NCBI GenBank assembly: GCA_021785155.1
Contig: JAJYGE010000313.1
Span: 1-23,048, forward strand
Direction of reading: 5' to 3'
Source: Planctomycetota bacterium
GTDB lineage: Bacteria; Planctomycetota; Phycisphaerae; WQYP01
DNA: 23,048 nucleotides
Below, one piece after another: positions 16,784 through 23,048 of the stretch. Below the pieces are notes generated by a model, which saw only the letters and a program-made list of their open reading frames with translations, ran no database searches and was not told the origin of the DNA. The first letter of the stretch is position 1. Each line of letters starts with the position of its first letter. The translations under genes were made by a program, and so were the position numbers.

Positions 16784-17758
16784 ATGCTGGTTCAGGTCAG
16801 TCATGTTACGGAGTTGGATTACTCCGCCCTGATAAGTGAAACGGTCATGGAATTGCGCATGGCTCCGCGCCAGGAGCAGTTGCAGCACCGCCTGTCCTTT
16901 ATGCTGGGCATCGGCCCGGCATCTGAGGTTCGCAGCTATTTTGACTGGTTGGGCAATACCGTGCACACCTTTGCCATTAACAATCTGCACCGCAGTGTTA
17001 AAATTTCCGCTGTCAGTGTGGTACAGACCTATGGTCGAAATCGCACATCTTTACAGCCCGAGGACATGTGGCCGCTGAATCCGCCGACCGATCACAGTCT
17101 CTTTGACATGCTGCGGCTGGACGCACCGGTGGTGGACTGCCCGGCGCTGACGGAATTAGCTCAATCGCTCAAGCCGCGCGGGCGCGAATCACTGGCACGC
17201 GTGGGCCTGAACATCATGGATAAAATCAACGAGGATTTCGTTTATGAGAAGGGAATCACCAGCGCATCGAGTACCATTGCGGAAGTGCTGGATCACAAGC
17301 GTGGGGTTTGCCAGGATTTTACGCACCTGATGATAGGGCTGGCCAGAAAATTGCACATCCCGGCGCGGTATGTCAGCGGTTTTATTCACGCCGGCAATCA
17401 GCAATTTCGGGGGGCGGCACAAACCCACGCCTGGTGCGAATTGCATTTTCCGAGTGTCGGCTGGATCGGCTATGACCCCACCAACAACTGTGAAGTGAAA
17501 GATAATTTTGTAAAAATGGCGGTGGGACGACATTACAATGATGTGCCCCCGCACAAAGGTGTCTACCGCGGCAACGCCACGGAAACCATGAAAGTGGAAG
17601 TCCATACCATGGAATTGCCGGAAATTTCCAGCAATCTGGTCGGTGAACGCACTTCCCCCCTGAATGTGCCGGTTTTTGGCAACACCGGTCGCGGCGGCGT
17701 GGTGCCATGGATTCTTGAGGAGCAGGTGCAACAGCAACAACAGCAACAGCAGGGGTGA
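16784..17758 (+). CDS. Transglutaminase-like cysteine protease/transferase with polyglutamine tail
   Basis: The 324-residue protein has the bacterial transglutaminase N-terminal domain (about residues 1-85, starting VQVSHVTELDYSALI) and a transglutaminase-like catalytic core. The triad is Cys176 (RGVCQDFTH), His215 (QTHAWCEL) and Asp231 (GYDPTNN). Such proteins can be peptidases or acyl transferases. In this triad the enzyme is thought to process or attach the product of the ATP-grasp ligase. GGAG at 16772-16775 supports the start. There is no signal peptide, so it should be cytoplasmic. The last residues are V followed by eight glutamines (316-323) coded by alternating CAA and CAG, an addition outside the conserved domain. 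Confidence 0.93.
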   Translation: MLVQVSHVTELDYSALISETVMELRMAPRQEQLQHRLSFMLGIGPASEVRSYFDWLGNTVHTFAINNLHRSVKISAVSVVQTYGRNRTSLQPEDMWPLNPPTDHSLFDMLRLDAPVVDCPALTELAQSLKPRGRESLARVGLNIMDKINEDFVYEKGITSASSTIAEVLDHKRGVCQDFTHLMIGLARKLHIPARYVSGFIHAGNQQFRGAAQTHAWCELHFPSVGWIGYDPTNNCEVKDNFVKMAVGRHYNDVPPHKGVYRGNATETMKVEVHTMELPEISSNLVGERTSPLNVPVFGNTGRGGVVPWILEEQVQQQQQQQQG

Positions 17759-17894
17759 CGCGGAGTGTGCCACCCGGACTCCATAGCTGCGGCAACATCA
17801 CGGGGACCAAGATCTATGGCGACTGATTTTACTTCCCCCGGCAGCCACGCCTCACTTTCTGTCGTGGCGATCCAGAAACGGGGTGGCGATGCAG
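17759..17894. other. Gap between convergent genes
   Basis: The 136 bases separate the plus-strand transglutaminase gene from the minus-strand glpD gene. Only a weak hairpin, GGAGT at 17762-17766 with ACTCC at 17778-17782, is seen. No T-run terminator is visible in either direction. Confidence 0.4.
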
Positions 17895-19439
17895 TCAGCC
17901 GAGGGTTGGAAGATAGGCCTTGGCCAATGTTGTGAATTCCGCTGTTTGCCGTTGTGCCCAGGCTTCATTGTGGCCCAATTCTTCAGCCATGATACGCGCC
18001 ACAGGCGGAGCTAATTCAACCGCGGCACGGGCGTCAAGAAGCAGCAAACGCGTGCGGCGAGCTAAAACATCATCAACGGTGCGGGCCATTTCATGACGGA
18101 TGAAATAAATGACGTCACCGGTGGTAATGGATGATCCAGAGTTCAAGCGTTGATCATAAATCCGCTGGACTGGATCATCGGCGATGCCTGCGGTCGGGTG
18201 ATCGGTTTGAGCCTGCGTGCGCGATTCGCGGATTTTCAGTGTGCGCGTGACACAATCCCGTGGCTGTAAACCGCCAACGGCGATGGCATGGTCCACCGCA
18301 TCTTCGGCCATACGCCGATATGTTGTCCATTTCCCGCCGGCGATGGTCAACAGGCCGCTGGCACTCACTTGAATTGTATGATCGCGAGACAACGCGGCGG
18401 TATTGGTGCCCGGCGATGCTTTCACCAATGGCCGAATCCCGGCGAACATACTGAGAATATCGCTGCGCTGCGGCGGATGAGCCAGATATTGCCCGGCGGT
18501 AGTGAGCAGAAAATTTATTTCCTCTTCCCGGGGCACCGGTTCCAATGCCACACTTTGCACGGCGGTATCCGTGGTGCCCAACAACGTGCGATCGCGCCAC
18601 GGGATTGCGAACATCACGCGGCTGTCACGGGTGTGCGGCACCATGATCGCGGCATCGCCGGGAAGAAATGATTTATCCAGCACCAGGTGCACACCCTGAC
18701 TGGGCGCAATGATGGCTTTAACTGAGGGATCATCCATTTTCCGCAACTGATCACTGAAGGCCCCGGTTGCGTTGATCACGCATCGCGCGGAAACACTATG
18801 TGACTGCTCCGTTTCGCTGTCTTTGAACGCCAGGGCATGAATATGTCCCGCTGTATCATGCCGCAAGCTGGTAACCGGGGCATAATTCAACAGCACAGCG
18901 CCATAAATAGCGGCGGTATTGGCCAGATCCATCAGCAGTCGCGCATCGTCAAATTGTCCATCATGGTAAAGCACGCCGCCGCGCAAGGATTCCGTTTTCA
19001 AGGTGGGAATGTGCCGCAGCACTTCTTCCTGAGTTAAGTGCAGCGATTTTCCAAAGCCATATTTTCCGGCCAGCAGGTCATAAGCTTTCAATCCGATGCC
19101 GTAGAATGGCGCTTCCCACCACTGATAATTAGGCACCACAAAAGCCAGGTCATGCACGAGGTGTGGCGCATTATTTCTGAGAATGCCGCGTTCATGCAGG
19201 GCCTCTGTAACCAAGGCGATATTACCCTGCTGTAAATAGCGCACGCCGCCGTGAATGAGTTTGGTGGATCGGCTGCTGGTGGCTTTCGCAAAGTCACTTT
19301 GCTCCAGCAGACATACCGCATACCCGCGGGAAGCCGCATCGACCGCAATGCCCACGCCGGTGGCACCGCCACCAATAACCGCGATGTCCCAAGGCTGGTG
19401 CCGGGTGATCAGGCGTTGCAATGATATATCTCTATCCAT
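17895..19439 (-). CDS. glpD: FAD-dependent glycerol-3-phosphate dehydrogenase
   Basis: GlpD oxidises sn-glycerol 3-phosphate to dihydroxyacetone phosphate at the membrane and delivers electrons to quinone. The 514-residue product is of normal length (about 500). The FAD-binding glycine motif IGGGATGVG lies near residue 22, followed by TSSRSTKLIHGGVRYL, a family signature. Later come DARLLMDLANTAAIYGA, NATGAFSD, the second FAD segment LLTIAGGKWTTYRRMAEDA, and the C-terminal domain with RHEMARTVDDVLARRTRLLLLDARAA. The ATG at 19439 lies 31 bases after the glpK stop, so the genes form an operon that turns glycerol into a glycolytic intermediate. The ribosome site is weak, consistent with coupling to glpK. 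Confidence 0.96.
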   Translation of the reverse strand: MDRDISLQRLITRHQPWDIAVIGGGATGVGIAVDAASRGYAVCLLEQSDFAKATSSRSTKLIHGGVRYLQQGNIALVTEALHERGILRNNAPHLVHDLAFVVPNYQWWEAPFYGIGLKAYDLLAGKYGFGKSLHLTQEEVLRHIPTLKTESLRGGVLYHDGQFDDARLLMDLANTAAIYGAVLLNYAPVTSLRHDTAGHIHALAFKDSETEQSHSVSARCVINATGAFSDQLRKMDDPSVKAIIAPSQGVHLVLDKSFLPGDAAIMVPHTRDSRVMFAIPWRDRTLLGTTDTAVQSVALEPVPREEEINFLLTTAGQYLAHPPQRSDILSMFAGIRPLVKASPGTNTAALSRDHTIQVSASGLLTIAGGKWTTYRRMAEDAVDHAIAVGGLQPRDCVTRTLKIRESRTQAQTDHPTAGIADDPVQRIYDQRLNSGSSITTGDVIYFIRHEMARTVDDVLARRTRLLLLDARAAVELAPPVARIMAEELGHNEAWAQRQTAEFTTLAKAYLPTLG

Positions 19440-19470
19440 GGATATTCTCTATCGCCAGGCTGACCGTGGA

Positions 19471-20964
19471 TTATCCGTGTTCTTCCCAATCCCGCGAACG
19501 TGTCACCGCCTTTTTCCAGCGCTGGCGGCGAGATTGCACTTCATCGGCACGCATCTGTGGTTCAAAGACACGGTCCACCGCCCAGTGCCTGGTAACATCG
19601 GCAGGCGTTTCCCAGAATCGCACCGCCAAACCCGCCAGATACGCCGCTCCCAACGCTGTGGTCTGGGTTACTTCAGGCCGCACTACCGGAACGCCCAGTA
19701 AATCAGCCTGAAATTGCATCAGCAGATTATTCGCCGACGCGCCACCATCTACCCGCAACTCGGTGACGGGCCGGCCAGAATCCTGGCGCATGGATTCCAG
19801 CAAGTCCGCACTTTGATGGGCGATGCTTTCCAGCGCCGCGCGCGCAATGTGCGCTGCGGTTGTTCCCCTTGTCAGGCCGAATATGGACCCTCGGGCATAG
19901 GCGTCCCAATAGGGGGAACCGAGACCCGCGAACGCGGGTACAAAATAGACCCCGCCGGAATCAGACACGCCGGCTGCCAACGCTTCAATGTGGGCGCTGG
20001 ATTGAATAATGCCCAGTGCGTCGCGCAGCCATTGCACCACCGCACCACCAATAAAAACGCTTCCTTCCAATGCGTAATGTGTTGTGCCGCCAATGTTCCA
20101 GGCAACGGTGGTTAAAAGCTGATGTTGGGATGGCGTCGGCTTATCACCAATGTTCATCAGCAGAAAGCAACCGGTGCCGTAAGTATTTTTTGCGGATCCG
20201 GCGGCAAAGCAGGTTTGCCCGAACAGCGCAGCCTGCTGATCTCCGGCTAGTCCGGCAATCGGAACGTCAACCCCCAGCAGATCGTCGGTGGCATGACCGA
20301 ATATTTCAGATGAGGAGCGAACTTCAGGCAACATTGAACGCGGGATATCCATCAGCGCCAGTAATTCATCATCCCATTGGCCGCTGTGAATGTTAAAAAG
20401 CATGGTGCGGGAAGCGTTGGAAACATCCGTGGCATGAACCTTTCCGGCGGTCAGTTTCCAGAGCAACCATGCATCCACCGTGCCGAAGGCCAATTCGCCG
20501 CGGTTGGCCATGGTTCGCGCACCGGGAACCTGATCCAGAATCCAGCGCAATTTGGTGGCGGAAAAATAAGGATCAATAATCAGGCCGGTTTTACGGGCCA
20601 CAAGTTCCGCGTGGCCGGCGGATTTCAATACTTGACAAAAATCTGCCGTGCGGCGGTCTTGCCAGACAATCGCATTATAAACAGGCACGCCTGTTTTTCG
20701 ATTCCACACCAGCGTGGTTTCCCGCTGGTTGGTAATGCCAATGGCGGCAATATCGGAAGCGGATATTTTGGCCTGATGCACAGCTTGTCGCGCCGTGGCC
20801 AGTTGCGTGCGCCATATTTCATGCGGATCATGTTCCACCAGGCCGGGCCGGGGAAATATCGGCTCAAGTTCCAATTGCGCCATGGCCAAAGATCGTCCGT
20901 TGTGATCAAAGACAATTGCCCGTGAGCTGGTGGTTCCCTGATCCAATGCCAGAATCACTTTCAT
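19471..20964 (-). CDS. glpK: Glycerol kinase
   Basis: GlpK phosphorylates glycerol with ATP to sn-glycerol 3-phosphate, the substrate of the adjacent GlpD. The 497-residue protein begins with the FGGY-family motif [16 protein letters not shown] and has [49 protein letters not shown] and, in the ATP-binding half, [16 protein letters not shown]. The start at 20964 is chosen because it places the FGGY motif normally; an upstream frame to 21033 adds unrelated residues. GGGA lies a few bases ahead. A perfect TATAAT on the minus strand (21036-21041) overlaps the stop of the preceding gene and might give a second promoter. No glycerol facilitator gene is present. Confidence 0.97.
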   Translation of the reverse strand: MKVILALDQGTTSSRAIVFDHNGRSLAMAQLELEPIFPRPGLVEHDPHEIWRTQLATARQAVHQAKISASDIAAIGITNQRETTLVWNRKTGVPVYNAIVWQDRRTADFCQVLKSAGHAELVARKTGLIIDPYFSATKLRWILDQVPGARTMANRGELAFGTVDAWLLWKLTAGKVHATDVSNASRTMLFNIHSGQWDDELLALMDIPRSMLPEVRSSSEIFGHATDDLLGVDVPIAGLAGDQQAALFGQTCFAAGSAKNTYGTGCFLLMNIGDKPTPSQHQLLTTVAWNIGGTTHYALEGSVFIGGAVVQWLRDALGIIQSSAHIEALAAGVSDSGGVYFVPAFAGLGSPYWDAYARGSIFGLTRGTTAAHIARAALESIAHQSADLLESMRQDSGRPVTELRVDGGASANNLLMQFQADLLGVPVVRPEVTQTTALGAAYLAGLAVRFWETPADVTRHWAVDRVFEPQMRADEVQSRRQRWKKAVTRSRDWEEHG

Positions 20965-21036
20965 CGGATTCCCATCACAGATCGTCAGACGGCGGCTTAA
21001 CACGGCGCGGCGAAAACCTGCCGATGTGAGCACACA

Positions 21037-21441
21037 TTATACCGCAGCCTGAACTGCGGCGGATTTTTCCACCACAAACTCCGGCCAATCCGCATTATCC
21101 CAACCCACGCGGCTGCCTACCGGATAATCGGAAGACTGCTGCTGCCGCGGCAACTGCACTGTGGTTTCATACGCGGTCTGAACGATAAGCGAATTGTCCA
21201 CGGCGTTCTGCCGCAATACCAGTCCCTGCATGCGCCGTGGTCGACCGAAGAGCGGCTCAACATAATTTCCACCCTGGCTGACGGCCTCAATTTTTCGGGC
21301 CGGCGCATGAATGCTTCCAGCAATTCTTCTGCCGACAGTTAAATCAGCAGCGGATGAACACTTAAAGGTGTTACGGTAATTTGCGTTCGGCGTTTTAAGT
21401 GTGACCAGATCGTTTTCAATACTCTCAACAATAAATTTCAT
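21037..21441 (-). CDS. Hypothetical protein, two similar beta-rich repeats
   Basis: I do not recognise this 134-residue protein. It looks soluble and beta-rich, without signal peptide or membrane segment. Its two halves resemble each other: DLVTLKT and, later, TVGRRIAG in the first half match SLIVQT and YPVGSRVGW in the second. This suggests a duplicated small barrel such as an OB or SH3-like fold. The linker YVEPLFGRPRRMQGLVL is rich in arginine and may be functional. TTGGAG eight bases before the ATG and an excellent promoter make it a real gene. It is the first gene of an apparent unit with glpK (72 bases on) and glpD, so a regulatory or accessory role in glycerol use is possible but unproven. 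Confidence 0.75.
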   Translation of the reverse strand: MKFIVESIENDLVTLKTPNANYRNTFKCSSAADLTVGRRIAGSIHAPARKIEAVSQGGNYVEPLFGRPRRMQGLVLRQNAVDNSLIVQTAYETTVQLPRQQQSSDYPVGSRVGWDNADWPEFVVEKSAAVQAAV

Positions 21442-21465
21442 TGTGCATACTCCAATATCAATGAA

Positions 21466-21494
21466 ATTATAAGCCGGAAGCGCCCGGCGGCCAA
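21466..21494 (-). promoter_or_regulatory. Sigma70-like promoter of the hypothetical-glpK-glpD unit
   Basis: Read on the minus strand, TTGGCC (21494-21489) and a perfect TATAAT (21471-21466) are 17 bases apart. The expected transcript starts about 17 bases before the start codon of the 134-residue gene, just upstream of its TTGGAG ribosome site. Confidence 0.6.
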
Positions 21495-21584
21495 TGGTGG
21501 GTACGTGACGCTTTTGGCGCAGAGGGCAGGAAGTCAGTAGCGTCCGGCCCGGCGTCTTCGTCTATCGGATTAACGATCCGGTGT

Positions 21585-22712
21585 TCAACGCGGCATGGTG
21601 CGGGCGGTGGCCGCGAAATTATCGGAATTCCACAGTTTTCCTTTAAAGTCCGAGGGGTGCTGTGCGTACCAGGCAAACAAAAAACCGTAGGCGGTGGGAA
21701 TATGCTGCGGGGCGATAACCGTAACCGTCCGCCATTGCGGCTCTTTAAAGCATTGCAGCACAATCTCCAATCCCCCAATACGCAGGTGCGCTACGCCCGC
21801 GCGATTCCGCCGGGCGAAAAGTAGTGAAAACGGCACGGGTCGCCAATGCCGCCTGATCCGTAAAAGAATCAGGCGTGATTTCACGCCCGGAACGCGGTGA
21901 TTCCACATCGGTGCTGTTGGATACCGTGGCCCGGCCGGGCTGTGATCATACGGACCATACACATCCTTGCGATAGGCGGCGTATAAAGTCTTTATACCGG
22001 CAATCATGGTGGTATGAGGATACATGCTCTTCCAGTTGCGCCAGGTCACCACCTGGCAGGGCAGGAAAGTTAATTTGTCCGCTTGAGCCGCCGCCGGCCC
22101 CGCAATGGCCCGGCCCGCAATGGGACTCCATAGACTTTCATCCGAGATTTTTTTTTCGCGGTTGTATAACAGCCCATCACCGTTATAGACCAGGCCACTA
22201 TAACCAAACCTGAGAATCTGCCCATGAACGCGGCGGTTTACAACCATGGCCGTATCACAGAAGCCATCCCAGATCACCGCGATGGCCTGGCCGCCAAGGC
22301 GATCGTTGCATACTTCATGCCAGTTCATCATGGGCAGCGGATAAGCTCTGGCCTGCCCGTTGATTACCATGCCGATCACGCGGTCCGGCCCCTGAATAAA
22401 TCCGCCGGCATCTCGACGGGCGTCGTTAATGTTGCTGACTTGTTTCGGCGTTAGTAACTGTGGGTGCGTCAGGGCATTGAGGCCATCTTTACTGTTGCCC
22501 GATGCCACAAGAAGTTTACGATTGATAAGCAGCGGGTGGAGGTTGAAGTCGTAACTGGCCACATGCACGCCATCGCCGATGGTTTTGGTGAATTGTCCAT
22601 TCGCCAGGGGAATGATAATTTCCTTCAGCGCCAGTGCCACCGTGATCAGTGCCATCAGGACGATAATCCATAATCCTGAGGAAAAAAATTGGAGAAATTT
22701 ATGTTTCATCAT
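21585..22712 (-). CDS. Membrane-anchored DUF3179 domain protein
   Basis: This 375-residue protein is a DUF3179 family member of unknown function. An N-terminal hydrophobic segment (about residues 12-30, GLWIIVLMALITVALAL) should act as a signal anchor, placing the domain outside the membrane. Family motifs include DRVIGMVINGQARAYPL, MNWHEVCNDRLGGQAIAVIWD, MVVNRRVHGQILRFGYSGLVYNGDGLLYNR, ESLWSPIAGRAIAGP and TFLPCQVVTWRNWKSMYP. Members commonly have CPLC at the position where this one has DGFCDT, so one cysteine of the pair is missing. The C-terminal 90 residues carry a second, weaker DUF3179-like stretch. It lies 81 bases after ctaB. The start ATG-ATG at 22712 has only an AGGG nine bases upstream, inside an inverted repeat. 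Confidence 0.85.
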   Translation of the reverse strand: MMKHKFLQFFSSGLWIIVLMALITVALALKEIIIPLANGQFTKTIGDGVHVASYDFNLHPLLINRKLLVASGNSKDGLNALTHPQLLTPKQVSNINDARRDAGGFIQGPDRVIGMVINGQARAYPLPMMNWHEVCNDRLGGQAIAVIWDGFCDTAMVVNRRVHGQILRFGYSGLVYNGDGLLYNREKKISDESLWSPIAGRAIAGPAAAQADKLTFLPCQVVTWRNWKSMYPHTTMIAGIKTLYAAYRKDVYGPYDHSPAGPRYPTAPMWNHRVPGVKSRLILLRIRRHWRPVPFSLLFARRNRAGVAHLRIGGLEIVLQCFKEPQWRTVTVIAPQHIPTAYGFLFAWYAQHPSDFKGKLWNSDNFAATARTMPR

Positions 22713-22715
22713 CGG

Positions 22716-22762
22716 CTAGTGCCCTATTCCACCCATAATTACCTGTTGACGGAGGGCACTAG
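22716..22762 (-). promoter_or_regulatory. Inverted repeat covering the DUF3179 ribosome site
   Basis: CTAGTGCCCT and AGGGCACTAG form a perfect 10-bp inverted repeat with a 27-base spacer. In the minus-strand mRNA the second arm contains the AGGG that would serve as ribosome site, ending three bases before the start codon. A folded stem would hide that site. As DNA it could equally be an operator. Confidence 0.45.
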
Positions 22763-22793
22763 TGGCTTTCAGTCTTTGCGCAGATGCCCCGGT

Positions 22794-23048
22794 TTACCGC
22801 TGCGCAATTGCCTGGGGCAGGCCGGTCGGAGCATTGACGCCCAATAAGTTGATGGATATTCCGCCCTTAGTGGCCGCACCGGGATGCGTATCAGCCACCA
22901 TGGCCATCAGCAGCAGCGGCAGATAAATCACACTGGCCAGAAACACTTTCCGCGCACCGGCCCGGCTTGGATCCCGCAGCAGCGCCACGGCCAGCCAAAT
23001 CATCACGGCACCCAGGAGTAGCGCGATAAATACATACCATAATCCTGA
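22794..23048 (-). CDS. ctaB: Haem O synthase (protohaem IX farnesyltransferase), C-terminal part
   Basis: Only the last 84 codons are in the window; the frame is open to the right edge. The visible protein has a membrane segment (SGLWYVFIALLLGAVMIW) and then SRAGARKVFLASVIYLPLLLMAMV, the typical final helix pair of CtaB/CyoE, which adds a farnesyl group to haem b to make haem O for terminal oxidases. After that a 30-residue polar tail extends beyond the usual end. The presence of ctaB suggests that cytochrome oxidase genes lie just to the right. The short reading starting at 23006 is only the internal end of this gene. Confidence 0.8.
   Translation of the reverse strand, partial: SGLWYVFIALLLGAVMIWLAVALLRDPSRAGARKVFLASVIYLPLLLMAMVADTHPGAATKGGISINLLGVNAPTGLPQAIAQR

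Overview
The window is 23 kb of ordinary-looking, moderately GC-rich bacterial chromosome. It is densely coded, with no mobile element, CRISPR array, tRNA or rRNA that I could recognise. The gene content (a UvrC-like protein without nuclease domains, a two-module pterin synthase, a fused NapH/NapG-type polyferredoxin, DUF362 and DUF3179 proteins, an ATP-grasp/alpha-E/transglutaminase triad) fits a Planctomycetota-type genome, perhaps a Phycisphaerae relative. That assignment is an inference from protein style only.

Left part (plus strand, 355-7894). mfd and phoH sit close together. The complete biosynthetic set for the nickel-pincer nucleotide (NPN) cofactor follows: larB, larE, larC. LarB carboxylates and hydrolyses nicotinate adenine dinucleotide, LarE adds sulfur and LarC inserts nickel. 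No LarA-type client enzyme is visible in the window. The LarE has the three-cysteine pattern expected of [4Fe-4S]-dependent members.

Middle part (plus strand, 7927-13567). A good sigma70-like promoter precedes a two-gene unit of a Tat-signal DUF362 protein and a 553-residue membrane polyferredoxin. The polyferredoxin joins a NapH-like half to a NapG-like half with a twin-arginine signal buried between them. Then come a FabZ-type hotdog dehydratase, a UvrC-like protein with a degraded GIY-YIG domain and no RNase H domain, and a pterin synthase with an N-terminal domain that has lost its zinc ligands and a C-terminal domain that is intact.

The 617-base gap at 13568-14184 is the most structured non-coding stretch. 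It holds a perfect 22-bp palindrome, a 12-bp hairpin with a U-tract on the minus strand, nested and mutually exclusive hairpins, and a plus-strand terminator-like element with eight Ts. It may encode a small RNA or a regulated leader.

Right part. On the plus strand (14185-17758) is the conserved triad of circularly permuted ATP-grasp, alpha-E protein and transglutaminase, the last with a polyglutamine tail. Converging on it from the minus strand are glpD, glpK and a small hypothetical gene, which appear to be transcribed from one promoter at 21466-21494. Further right on the minus strand are a membrane-anchored DUF3179 protein and the 3' end of ctaB (haem O synthase), which runs off the right edge. 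An inverted repeat in the ctaB-DUF3179 gap could hide the ribosome binding site of the DUF3179 gene.
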